Origin: Streptomyces ambofaciens ATCC 23877 | GTDB lineage: Bacteria; Actinomycetota; Actinomycetes; Streptomycetales; Streptomycetaceae | DNA: 64,000 bases | NCBI RefSeq assembly: GCF_001267885.1 | Contig: NZ_CP012382.1 | Location: forward strand, 4,141,001 to 4,205,000 | Direction of reading: 5' to 3' | Shown: piece after piece, positions 24,669 through 32,656 of the stretch | Position numbering within the stretch: the stretch's first letter is position 1 | Layout: each line of letters opens with the position of its first letter | Made by a program: the position numbers and the translations under genes | The notes under the pieces: generated by a model | Told to the model about the DNA's origin: nothing | What the model saw: only the letters and a program-made list of their open reading frames with translations | Database searches by the model: none

Positions 24669-25131
24669 GGACGATCCGGAGTTCGAACGGGACGACGACG
24701 ATCCGCTGCTGGTCGTGCTGCGTCCGGGCGCCGACCGGCTGGGCCCGCCGCCCGGGCGCTACGAGGCGGTCCGCCGGGCGGCGTCCCGTCGGCGCCTGCT
24801 GCGGACCGCGGCCGGGGCCGCCGCGACCGCCGCTGCCGCCGCCCTGATCGCCCTGCCGCTGCACCGGGCGGCCGCTCCCGCACCGCCCACCCGTCCGACG
24901 GCTCCGCTGGCCCCGGCTCCCGCGGCCCCCACGCCGTCGGTCCCGCCGGCTCCGGCCCCGCCCCGGGACTCCTCGCCGAGCCCCGTGCCGGAGGCGTCCG
25001 TCTCCTCCGCTCCGGCCCCGCCGCCGTCGGCCGCGCCGAGCACCGCTCCGTCCGAGCGGTCGGCCACGCCGAGCGCCTCGCCCACGCCGTCGGAGGACGG
25101 CGGCGGGGCCGCTGCTACAACGGAACGATGA
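24652..25131 (+). CDS. Single-TM protein, probable anti-sigma partner
   Basis: A 159-aa protein starting at TTG 24652 with AGGAG 5 nt upstream. An acidic N-terminus (DDPEFERDDDDPLLVVLRPG) and short basic helix (YEAVRRAASRRRLLRT) precede one TM helix (residues 52-68), then a long Pro/Ala/Ser-rich external tail. Its position directly after and overlapping an ECF sigma gene is that of an anti-sigma factor, but no ZAS-type HxxxCxxC motif is present. The Pro-rich tail resembles the sortase substrate upstream. Confidence 0.65.
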   Translation: MITRLEDDPEFERDDDDPLLVVLRPGADRLGPPPGRYEAVRRAASRRRLLRTAAGAAATAAAAALIALPLHRAAAPAPPTRPTAPLAPAPAAPTPSVPPAPAPPRDSSPSPVPEASVSSAPAPPPSAAPSTAPSERSATPSASPTPSEDGGGAAATTER

Positions 25132-25481
25132 TCTATCACGTGGTGCCGCTCGCCGACTGGGACGCCGACCCCGGCCGGCCGTACGCGCCCGCCTCCCTGG
25201 CGGAGGACGGGTTCGTCCACTGCTCGCCCGACGAGGAGACCACGCTCACCGTCGTCGACGCCTTCTACCGCGGCGCGCCCCGGCCGCTGCTGGTGCTGGT
25301 CATCGACGAGGAGCGGCTCACCGCCAGGTGCGTGTGGGAGGCGGCCGAGCCCGCCCCGCCGCCGGGAGTGCCCGAGGGCACCCTGTTCCCGCACGTCTTC
25401 GGGCCCGTCGACCGCGAGGCCGTCCGGCGCGTGCTGGAGGTCGGGTGGGACGAGGCGGGCCGGGCCACGGGACTGTCCTGA
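25128..25481 (+). CDS. DUF952 family protein
   Basis: A 117-aa protein: MIYHVVPLADWDA, SLAEDGFVHCSPDEET and HVFGPVDREAVRRV are the conserved blocks of DUF952, found in many bacteria as a small stand-alone domain of unknown function. ATGA overlap with the upstream membrane protein places it last in the sortase-sigma operon. A 21-bp terminator follows directly. Confidence 0.88.
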   Translation: MIYHVVPLADWDADPGRPYAPASLAEDGFVHCSPDEETTLTVVDAFYRGAPRPLLVLVIDEERLTARCVWEAAEPAPPPGVPEGTLFPHVFGPVDREAVRRVLEVGWDEAGRATGLS

Positions 25482-25484
25482 CGC

Positions 25485-25530
25485 GAAGAGGGCGGGACCG
25501 GAAGCTGGTGCTTCCGGTCCCGCCCTCTTC
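25485..25530. terminator. Strong bidirectional terminator
   Basis: A 21-bp perfect stem (25485-25505 with 25510-25530, loop TGGT) between the DUF952 gene and the convergent SCO5918-family gene. Confidence 0.9.
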
Positions 25531-25541
25531 TCGCGCGTCTC

Positions 25542-25856
25542 TCAGGCGTCCGGGGACGTCGCGCCGCCGAGCAGCGCGGACGCGGTCTGGACCGGCGTGG
25601 CGGCGGGCGCCGGCGTGGCGTCGGGGGCCGCGTGGCAGGTGAACCCGAGGCGCGCCATGGCCCGGGTGACCTCGCCGCCGGAGAAGTCACGGCGGTCCTG
25701 CCGGGTGATGACCTCGCCCACCTGCTTGACGGGGTAGCGACGGCGGCCGATGGTCACGGACTCACCCGTGACGGGTTCGGGCGTGACGCCCTTCATCGAG
25801 TCCAGCACCCCGTCCTTGGTGAGGTCGAACGGGTACCGGGCGATGACACAGCGCAT
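25542..25856 (-). CDS. SCO5918-family small protein
   Basis: A 104-aa protein starting MRCVIARYPFDLTKDGVLDSMKGVTPEPVTGESV. I recognise it as the family named after SCO5918 of S. coelicolor, which sits beside DEAD-box helicase and cold-shock genes there as well. GRRRYPVKQVGEVITRQDRRDFSGGEVTRAMARLGFTCH is the conserved core; the C-terminus is Ala/Pro-rich. Function unknown. It is the last gene of the csp-helicase group, 47 bp after the helicase. Confidence 0.8.
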   Translation of the reverse strand: MRCVIARYPFDLTKDGVLDSMKGVTPEPVTGESVTIGRRRYPVKQVGEVITRQDRRDFSGGEVTRAMARLGFTCHAAPDATPAPAATPVQTASALLGGATSPDA

Positions 25857-25903
25857 GATGCCTCCACAGGGGAGAGGGGACGTGGATTGCTGTTCGCTGG
25901 GGT

Positions 25904-27430
25904 TCAGGCGGCCGAGCCACCGGCGGACTGGTGCCGCGGCCTGCGGCGCGCGGCCTCGCCGGCGGGCCGGCCCTGGGCGCCGCGGCCCTGGCCGCTGCGG
26001 CCCTGCGTGGGGGTGCCCTGTCCGGTGCGGCCCTGCGCGGAGCGGCCGCGCCGGCCACGGGACGAGGAGCCCCCGCCGGACGCGGCGCGCCGGGGGCGCT
26101 CGGCCACGGGTGCGGTGATGACGACGGGGATGCCGGAGGGCGTCTGGGCGCCGGTGATGCGGTGGAGGTCCTCGGTGCCCGCGCGGACCTGGGTGGTCTG
26201 CGGGACGATGCCCGCGGTGGCCATGAGGCGGGTCATGCCGCGGCGCTGGTTGGGGGTGACCAGGGTGACGACGCTGCCGGACTCGCCGGCGCGGGCGGTG
26301 CGGCCGCCCCGGTGGAGGTAGTCCTTGTGGTCGCTGGGCGGGTCGACGTTGACGACGAGGTCGAGGCTGTCGACGTGGATGCCGCGGGCCGCGACGTTGG
26401 TCGCCACCAGCACGCTCACGTGTCCGTCCTTGAACTGGGTGAGGGTGCGGGTGCGCTGCGGCTGGGACTTGCCTCCGTGCAGGGCGGCGGCCCGTACCCC
26501 GCTGTTGAGGAGGTGCTCGGTGAGGCGGTCGACGGCGTGCTTGGTGTCCAGGAACATCAGCACCCGGCCGTCGCGTGCGGCGATCTCGGTGGTGGCCGCG
26601 TGCTTGTCGGCGCCGTGGACGTGCAGCACGTGGTGCTCCATCGTGGTGACGGCACCGGCCGACGGGTCGACGGAGTGGACGACGGGGTCGCTGAGGTAGC
26701 GGCGCACGAGCAGGTCGACGTTGCGGTCCAGGGTGGCGGAGAACAGCATGCGCTGGCCCTCGGGGCGGACCTGGTCGAGCAGGGCGGTGACCTGGGGCAT
26801 GAAGCCCATGTCGGTCATCTGGTCGGCCTCGTCCAGGACGGTGACGGCGACCTGGTCCAGGCGGCAGTCGCCGCGGTCGATGAGGTCCTTGAGCCGCCCG
26901 GGCGTGGCGACGACGACCTCGGCGCCGGCCCGCAGCGCGCCGGCCTGCTTCCCGATCGACATGCCGCCGACGACCGTCGCCGACCGCAGACCCACGGAGC
27001 GGGCGTACGGGGCGAGCGCGTCGGTGACCTGCTGCGCGAGCTCACGGGTGGGGACCAGGACGAGGGCGAGAGGCCGCTTGGGCTCGGCGCGCCGGCCGGC
27101 CGTACGGGCCAGCAGGGCGAGGCCGAAGGCGAGCGTCTTGCCCGAGCCCGTGCGTCCGCGGCCGAGCACGTCGCGGCCGGCCAGGGAGTTCGGCAGGGTC
27201 GCCGCCTGGATCGGGAACGGCGCGGTCACGCCCTCGGCGCCGAGCGCGGCCAGCATGCGGGCCGGCATGTCGAGCTCGGCGAACGACTCGACCGCGGGCA
27301 GCGCCGGGGTGATCGTCTTCGGCAGGGCGAACTCGCCCTGCGGGGCGGCCGGCCGGCGCCCGGAGGTCTGGGAACGGCGGGGGCCGCCGCCGCCCGAACG
27401 TCGGCGGTCGTTGGTGCGTACGCGGTTCAT
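25904..27430 (-). CDS. DEAD-box ATP-dependent RNA helicase
   Basis: A 508-aa helicase. Q-motif FPIQAATLPNSLAG, Walker A GRGRTGSGKT, Ia PTRELAQQV, II VLDEADQM, III SAT (LFSATLD), IV-VI LMFLDTKHAVDRL, ARGIHVDSLDLVVNVDPP, HRGGRTARAG. The basic, Gly-rich N-terminus and RGRRGRSAQGR-type C-terminal repeats (Gln/Gly/Arg) would bind RNA. ATG at 27430 has AAGGAAGG upstream. Its place downstream of a csp gene points to a role in unwinding mRNA in the cold. The 277-bp gap from the csp gene holds a terminator, then about 215 nt of possible leader. Confidence 0.95.
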   Translation of the reverse strand: MNRVRTNDRRRSGGGGPRRSQTSGRRPAAPQGEFALPKTITPALPAVESFAELDMPARMLAALGAEGVTAPFPIQAATLPNSLAGRDVLGRGRTGSGKTLAFGLALLARTAGRRAEPKRPLALVLVPTRELAQQVTDALAPYARSVGLRSATVVGGMSIGKQAGALRAGAEVVVATPGRLKDLIDRGDCRLDQVAVTVLDEADQMTDMGFMPQVTALLDQVRPEGQRMLFSATLDRNVDLLVRRYLSDPVVHSVDPSAGAVTTMEHHVLHVHGADKHAATTEIAARDGRVLMFLDTKHAVDRLTEHLLNSGVRAAALHGGKSQPQRTRTLTQFKDGHVSVLVATNVAARGIHVDSLDLVVNVDPPSDHKDYLHRGGRTARAGESGSVVTLVTPNQRRGMTRLMATAGIVPQTTQVRAGTEDLHRITGAQTPSGIPVVITAPVAERPRRAASGGGSSSRGRRGRSAQGRTGQGTPTQGRSGQGRGAQGRPAGEAARRRPRHQSAGGSAA

Positions 27431-27644
27431 GGGGAACCTTCCTTGATATGGCACGTATCAAGGGAGACCCGCAGCGGAGGAGCAGCGCAGGGAATCGCAA
27501 GAACGAGCCGGCCCCGGTCGGTCTCGGCGCAAGGAGCCGATCGGACCGGGAGAAACGATGGAAACGGGAAAACTGAATGCGTGGGGCGATGCGCGGGGCG
27601 GAGACGAGAACCCCGTGGGGCGCTCTGCACCCGGAAACGCGGCG

Positions 27645-27680
27645 AGCTGGGGCCCGCACCCCAAGGTGCGGGCCCCAGCT
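27645..27680 (-). terminator. Terminator/attenuator between csp and helicase
   Basis: A 16-bp perfect stem (27645-27660 with 27665-27680; loop CCAA on the plus strand) directly after the csp stop. Read-through past it would be needed for co-transcription with the helicase. Confidence 0.8.
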
Positions 27681-27707
27681 GCGAAGTGTGCGTGCGCGTG
27701 GTGTGCG

Positions 27708-27941
<234 letters not shown>

Positions 27942-27992
27942 TCACCCTGTGTGAACTCCGGTCGCCGTGATCACCCCGTCGGAAAACCTTCA

Positions 27993-28024
27993 GGCAACCA
28001 CAACTGCAACTTCCAACGACACTA
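27993..28024 (-). promoter_or_regulatory. Second csp promoter with shared leader 18-mer
   Basis: On the minus strand TAGTGT (28024-28019) lies 8 nt before GTTGCAGTTGTGGTTGCC (28010-27993), the same geometry as upstream of the first csp gene. Beyond it, 28025-28367 holds no gene that I can support; only the promoter of the VOC gene at its far end is suggested. Confidence 0.6.
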
Positions 28025-28367
28025 GCACGCCGTGATCGGTCGGTCGCTTGCAATACTCTTGCCCCGGTCTGACCTATCGGGCCGGGTGAGGAATATTCCC
28101 CGGGCGTGCTTCCGGTTTCTCACGCGTTGACGGCAGATATTGCTCCGCACCGGCCGCAGGATCGTCGCCCGGCCCGTCTCCGAACACCGCCATGACCTCC
28201 TACGACGGCCTTCCGCGCGGCCTTCGGGCACCGGGCGGGCGCCCTGCGCGGCGCACCGGCTCACGGAGACGAACGCCACGTCGGCCGTACGGGCGCACGG
28301 ACGGTCGGTTGCGGACGGTCAGTTCTCGAGAAGCGCCGGCGGCCCGACCGCCCCTAACGTCGCGGAC

Positions 28368-29000
28368 ATGAACGCCATCGACTCCGTCGTCCTGGAGGTG
28401 GCCGACCCCCAGGCCGCCGCCCGCTTCTACTCCGCCGCCTTCGCACTGGACCCCTCGCGGGTGCGCGTGCGGGCCTCCGAGGCCCCCTCGACCGGCTTCC
28501 GCGGCTTCACGCTGTCGCTCGTGGTGTCCCAGCCCGGCAACGTCGACGCCCTCATGGGCGCCGCCCTGGACGCCGGTGCCACCACCCTCAAGCCCGCCTC
28601 GAAGTCGCTGTGGGGGTACGGCGGCGTCGTGCGCGCCCCGGACGGCACGGTCTGGCAGATCGCGACGTCGGCCAAGAAGGACACCGGCCCGGTCACCCGG
28701 GACGTCGACGACCTCGTGCTCCTGCTGGGGGTCGAGGACGTGAAGGCGGTCAAGCGGTTCTACGTCGAGCGGGGCTTCACCGTGGCGAAGAGCTTCGGCG
28801 GCAAGTACGTCGAGTTCGCCGCCGGTCCGGACTCCGTCAAGCTGTCCCTGTACAAGCGCCGCGGTCTCGCCAAGGTGGCCGGCGTCCCGGCCGAGGGGAC
28901 CGGCTCCCACCGGCTCGTCCTGACCGGCGCCGGCGGCCCGTTCAGCGACCCGGACGGGTTCGTGTGGGAACCCGCGACGCCGGTGGCGGCGGCCGGCTGA
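28368..29000 (+). CDS. VOC/glyoxalase superfamily protein
   Basis: A 210-aa two-module vicinal-oxygen-chelate protein. The first module starts SVVLEVADPQAAARFYSAAF, the second DDLVLLLGVEDVKAVKRFYV, each with beta-alpha-beta-beta-beta strands ending in PDG (RAPDGTVWQIA; SDPDGFVWEPA). Metal ligands are not obvious, so it may be a binding protein rather than an enzyme. A TAACGT hexamer ends 7 bp before the ATG and there is no ribosome-binding site, so the mRNA is probably leaderless. Confidence 0.85.
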   Translation: MNAIDSVVLEVADPQAAARFYSAAFALDPSRVRVRASEAPSTGFRGFTLSLVVSQPGNVDALMGAALDAGATTLKPASKSLWGYGGVVRAPDGTVWQIATSAKKDTGPVTRDVDDLVLLLGVEDVKAVKRFYVERGFTVAKSFGGKYVEFAAGPDSVKLSLYKRRGLAKVAGVPAEGTGSHRLVLTGAGGPFSDPDGFVWEPATPVAAAG

Positions 29001-29060
29001 CAGGGAATCCGTATTCACCTCGACTTACGCGGCCGGAACCCGCAATGTAATCCTTCCGTC

Positions 29061-29091
29061 TTCTCCGCCGAAGTGGCCCTTCGGCGGAGAA
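29061..29091 (+). terminator. Terminator of VOC gene
   Basis: A 13-bp perfect stem (29061-29073 with 29079-29091, loop TGGCC), 60 bp after the stop. Confidence 0.75.
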
Positions 29092-29148
29092 CGCGCAATG
29101 GGACGCAATAGGAATCATCCATCTCAAAAAGAGCAAAACGAATAAAGA

Positions 29149-30609
29149 ATGAGACGCATGCCATCACGGGTGTTTTCGCGAATAACCGGCGGAACCGAGC
29201 CTTCTGCTGAGCGTCGGTCACGGGCGGGACTCTGGGCCGTGGCGGGGGCGGCGACCCTCGGTTTCCTCGTCGTGCTGGAGATCGCCGCTCGTCGCTACGG
29301 CCTGCCGGGACCGATCACCACCCAGGCGAAAGAGGTCGTGTTCGCCCCCAAGTCGGGGCCGCTGCTGTACGCCAGCATGGCGTTGATGATGGTGGTGCTG
29401 ACCTGGCGGCAGCGGTTCGTCGCGGCCGGTCTCGCCATCGGTGTCGACGTCGTCTTCGCGCTGGTGCGGTGGGTGGCCGACGCCGAGGTGACCGAAGGCT
29501 CCCACTTCGGCAACGGCGCGTTGTGGGTGATGCTGGGCTGCGCGGTCGTCGCCGTCACGCGGCGCACCGGCCGGGAACGCCTCCTGCTGCTCAAGGGCGT
29601 CGGGCTGGGACTGCTGCTGGTGGCCGGCCGCAAGACGGGTGACACCTGGCTGCTGATCACGTCCAAGACCCGTCCGGCGGTGCTCGACCAGTACGTCGCG
29701 ACCGCGGACCACGCGCTCGGGGACCCGGCCTGGGTGGCGGGCCGGATCGTCACGGCCGCCGGCCCCGCCGCCGCCCACGTCCTCGACTGGGTCTACACCC
29801 AGCTCGCGGTGGCCGCGGTCGTCGTCGCCCTGTACCAGCTGCGCCGGGTGGCCGCCGAGCGCCGCTTCCCGGGGCACCACCTGGTCCGCACCTTCCTGGT
29901 GATCGGTCTCCTCGGACCGGCCGTCTACATGATCTTCCCGGTGGTCGGACCGGTCTTCGCCTACGGCACCGGAGCGTTCGGCACCGGCGGCGAGCAGTGG
30001 GCGGTGGCTCTCCTGTGGCCGGACCTGCCGCTGCCGTCGGGCCCCCCGCAGCCGATGACGTACGACGGGATCACCCCCCGGAACTGCATGCCGAGCCTGC
30101 ACACGGCATGGGCCGTCGTGATCTTCATCCACTCCCGCGGGGGCCCGCGGATCCTCCGTTACGCGGGAACGTTCTGGCTGGTGGCCACGCTCTCCGCGAC
30201 GCTGGGATTCGGCTACCACTACGGCATCGATCTCGTCGCCGGCGTGGTGTTCGCGGTCACCGTCGAGGCGGCGCTGCGCACGTTCGACCGGGGCTGGGAC
30301 CGCTCGGGAGTGCGGCTGGTGGCCTACGGGGCATCGGTCTTCGCCGTGCTCCTGCTGTCGTCCCGCTACCTGTCGACGGAGATGGCCGCACACCCCTGGC
30401 TGTTCGGGCCGCTTCTCCTGCTGCTGATGGCCACGGTGGTGTACGGCTACGTACGGACCACCAGGGCGTGGCGGCCGAACGCCGTGGTGCCGGCGCAGCG
30501 GTCGAGGCCGCTCCTCGAACCGGTACGGGCCGACCACCCGGAGGCCGTGGTCCCCGTCGCCGAGCGGGTCGCTCTCGCGAACGACGGGGAGCAGCCGGCG
30601 AGCACCTAG
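29149..30609 (+). CDS. PAP2-family integral membrane phosphatase
   Basis: A 486-aa protein with about twelve TM helices. The PAP2 signature is in the C-terminal half: PRNCMPSLHTAWAV (SxxH domain) and GFGYHYGIDLVAG (HxxxxxD domain), typical of lipid phosphatases and inositol-phosphotransferase-like proteins. The N-terminal half is a separate membrane domain. The start region is AT-rich (29092-29160) and the ribosome-binding site is weak; ATG 29158 is an alternative. The hydrophilic C-terminal tail (about 45 aa) is cytoplasmic. Confidence 0.82.
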   Translation: MRRMPSRVFSRITGGTEPSAERRSRAGLWAVAGAATLGFLVVLEIAARRYGLPGPITTQAKEVVFAPKSGPLLYASMALMMVVLTWRQRFVAAGLAIGVDVVFALVRWVADAEVTEGSHFGNGALWVMLGCAVVAVTRRTGRERLLLLKGVGLGLLLVAGRKTGDTWLLITSKTRPAVLDQYVATADHALGDPAWVAGRIVTAAGPAAAHVLDWVYTQLAVAAVVVALYQLRRVAAERRFPGHHLVRTFLVIGLLGPAVYMIFPVVGPVFAYGTGAFGTGGEQWAVALLWPDLPLPSGPPQPMTYDGITPRNCMPSLHTAWAVVIFIHSRGGPRILRYAGTFWLVATLSATLGFGYHYGIDLVAGVVFAVTVEAALRTFDRGWDRSGVRLVAYGASVFAVLLLSSRYLSTEMAAHPWLFGPLLLLLMATVVYGYVRTTRAWRPNAVVPAQRSRPLLEPVRADHPEAVVPVAERVALANDGEQPAST

Positions 30610-30668
30610 TACCGGACGGACGAGAGCGGCCGGCGGCGAGCCGCCCGGGCGGCTCGTGGACCTGCGGC

Positions 30669-30687
30669 GGGGCGGGGCGGGGCGGGG
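30669..30687 (+). repeat. GGGGC tandem run, G-quadruplex candidate
   Basis: Four runs of GGGG separated by single C bases on the plus strand, in the gap between the convergent PAP2 and deacetylase genes. It would form a very stable intramolecular G-quadruplex in the 3' UTR of the PAP2 transcript. Confidence 0.6.
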
Positions 30688-30705
30688 CAGGTCGCGGACC
30701 GGGGG

Positions 30706-31479
30706 TCAGCGCACCGGGAAGCCGAAGGAGTAGCCCTGCTGCCGGAGCCAGGGCAGGACGCGGCGCAGGGCCTCGACCGTCTGGGAGCGGTCGCCTCCCG
30801 CGTCGTGGAAGAGGAGCGTCGGCCCGTTGGAGAGCTCCCGTTCGACGGTGGCGACGATGGCGTCCGCACCGGGCCGCTCGAAGTCCTTGGTGTCCACGTT
30901 CCAGCCCAGCGGACGCATGCCGTGGGAGGCGGCCAGCTCGCGGCTGTAGGGGGTGAACGCCCCGCCGGGAGCCCGGTAGTACATCGGGCGCACACCCCCG
31001 GACGCCTCGATGATCATGCGTTCGGCGTCGAGGATCTCCCGCGACTGGTACGCCTCGGACTTCTGGTCCATGGCGGTGTCGTGCGACACGGTGTGGTCGC
31101 ACAGCCGGTGTCCGGCCGCGACCACCTCCTTCACGAGCTCCGGGTGGGCCTGCGCCTGCGTCCCCGTCACGCAGAACGTGGCTTTGACCCCGTACTCGCG
31201 CAGCAGGTCGAGCACCTGGGGCGTCCACGCCGGGTCGGGACCGTCGTCGATGGTGATGTTGACGCCGCGCGCCCCCGCGTCCGAGGCGTGCGCGATGGTC
31301 ACGTCGACCGGCTCGACCTCACCGCCCGGTGCGGCGGACGCGGTCGCCTTCGGGGGCGCCCCGCCGACGGAGTCGGCCTGCGCCGTCCACACCGAGGCAC
31401 CGACGGCGAGCACCGTCACCCCGAGCGCCGCCCCGACCACCTTGCCGTACCAGCCCCGCCCGCCGCCGTGCCGTGCCAT
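30706..31479 (-). CDS. Secreted polysaccharide deacetylase (CE4)
   Basis: A 257-aa NodB-homology protein with an N-terminal signal anchor (GKVVGAALGVTVLAVGASVW). CE4 motifs: NITIDDGPDP (TFDDGP-like, catalytic Asp and metal Asp), HTVSHD (HxxxH metal ligands), YYRAPGG (RxPxG), LGWNVDTKDF and LLFHDAGGD (LxHD). It would remove N-acetyl groups from peptidoglycan or chitin-type chains outside the cell. ATG at 31479. Confidence 0.92.
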   Translation of the reverse strand: MARHGGGRGWYGKVVGAALGVTVLAVGASVWTAQADSVGGAPPKATASAAPGGEVEPVDVTIAHASDAGARGVNITIDDGPDPAWTPQVLDLLREYGVKATFCVTGTQAQAHPELVKEVVAAGHRLCDHTVSHDTAMDQKSEAYQSREILDAERMIIEASGGVRPMYYRAPGGAFTPYSRELAASHGMRPLGWNVDTKDFERPGADAIVATVERELSNGPTLLFHDAGGDRSQTVEALRRVLPWLRQQGYSFGFPVR

Positions 31480-31683
31480 GTCCGCCCCGCCTTCGCCCAG
31501 TCCGTCGTCCGATCCACCTGGCAGGACGAGGGACGGCGGCCCCGGGATGCGTCCGTTACCGATCACGGACAATCCCGGGTGAGTTCACGGACAACCCGGC
31601 GGGCGACGACCGCGACGGAGCCGAGCCCCCTCGGGCCGCCGGCCTGAAGTCACGAGGGGGCGCTACGACTCCGGAGAGACGCC

Positions 31684-31932
31684 GTGGGCGAGGCGGAGTT
31701 CGGCCTGGTACAGAAGCAACTCGACCTCTCCGCCTCCGTGGTGAGCAAACACGTCACCGTGCTGACGGACGCCGGCTACGTCGAGCACCGCAAGGCCGTC
31801 CGCGACACCCGGCAGCGAGTGTGGCTCCGGCTGACCCGGCGAGGCCGGGACGCCTGCCGGGGGCACGCTCTGGCTGCCCTGCGACGGTTCAGATCCGGCC
31901 GAGGTCGATCTCCGCCGCGAAGGGGGCGGTGA
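31684..31932 (+). pseudogene. Winged-helix regulator remnant
   Basis: An 82-aa frame whose first 65 residues (FGLVQKQLDLSASVVSKHVTVLTDAGYVEHRK...VWLRLTRRGRDACRGHALAALRRF) match the C-terminal two thirds of small winged-helix (MarR/ArsR-like) regulators. The N-terminal helix normally preceding it is not found in frame upstream, and its 3' end overlaps the convergent Uma2 gene by 44 bp. It is either a 5'-truncated gene or a very short one starting at GTG 31684. Confidence 0.5.
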
Positions 31933-32455
31933 TCTTCAGGGTGCCGGCGAACACGTCCCCTTCGCGGTACGTCCTCGTGGCGGGATCGAGCAGGTACGTA
32001 TACACCAGCGGGGTGCCCGTCGCGGCCTGCTCGATCCGCCAGTAGAAGCCGATCCCGGCCCTGGCGTACTGGTCCACCTTCACGATCCGGTCGGTGGTCT
32101 CCGAGCCCGGCGACACCACCTCGGCCACGAGCAGTACGTGCTCCGGACGGGTGGGCGTGATGTCGATCGTGTCCGCACGGTAGACGATGACGTCGGGGCG
32201 GCGATTGGTCAGCGGGACGTCCTGAAGCCGGACGTCGAAATCCGTGTCGGCGTTCCAGTCGGGACCGGCTGCGGCGTCCAGGGCGTTCGCCAGGAGCCGG
32301 GCCAGCCGGTTGTGCCGCTTGGAGGCGCTGGGGCTCACGACGACCATTCCGTCCACGATCTCGATGCCGGCGCACTGCTCCTCGGACCACGACTCGTACT
32401 CCTCGGCCGTGATCTGCTCGTGCATCCACGCCGGAGCCACCATCTCGGCAGTCAT
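31889..32455 (-). CDS. Uma2 (DUF820) family nuclease-fold protein
   Basis: A 188-aa protein of the Uma2 family with a PD-(D/E)xK fold: RRPDVIVYR (Asp) and LLVAEVVSPGS (ExV), with ITAEEYESW near the N-terminus and YWRIEQA. The family is expanded in actinobacteria and cyanobacteria and has no settled function. ATG at 32455 has GGGAGG 7 nt upstream. Confidence 0.88.
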   Translation of the reverse strand: MTAEMVAPAWMHEQITAEEYESWSEEQCAGIEIVDGMVVVSPSASKRHNRLARLLANALDAAAGPDWNADTDFDVRLQDVPLTNRRPDVIVYRADTIDITPTRPEHVLLVAEVVSPGSETTDRIVKVDQYARAGIGFYWRIEQAATGTPLVYTYLLDPATRTYREGDVFAGTLKITAPFAAEIDLGRI

Positions 32456-32656
32456 GACACGCCTCCCGGACACTGTGCGGCGGGCCCGATCCCGCTTCAC
32501 TCAGCGTACTGACTCCCACGCGCCGGGGCGGCCCGGAGACCTTGGTCGCCCGTGCACGAGGCCGGCGCCGAAGGTGACACTGCCAGTGACAGTCTCCGCG
32601 GGACTGCCCTCAGGCAGTGGCTGGCTGGCCCCGTTCCAGCCGCCGAGCATGGGGGC

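Noticed and set aside
28022..28279. Small minus-strand frame of about 85 codons upstream of the VOC gene
   Set aside because: Arg-rich composition, no ribosome-binding site or domain, and it covers the csp promoter.
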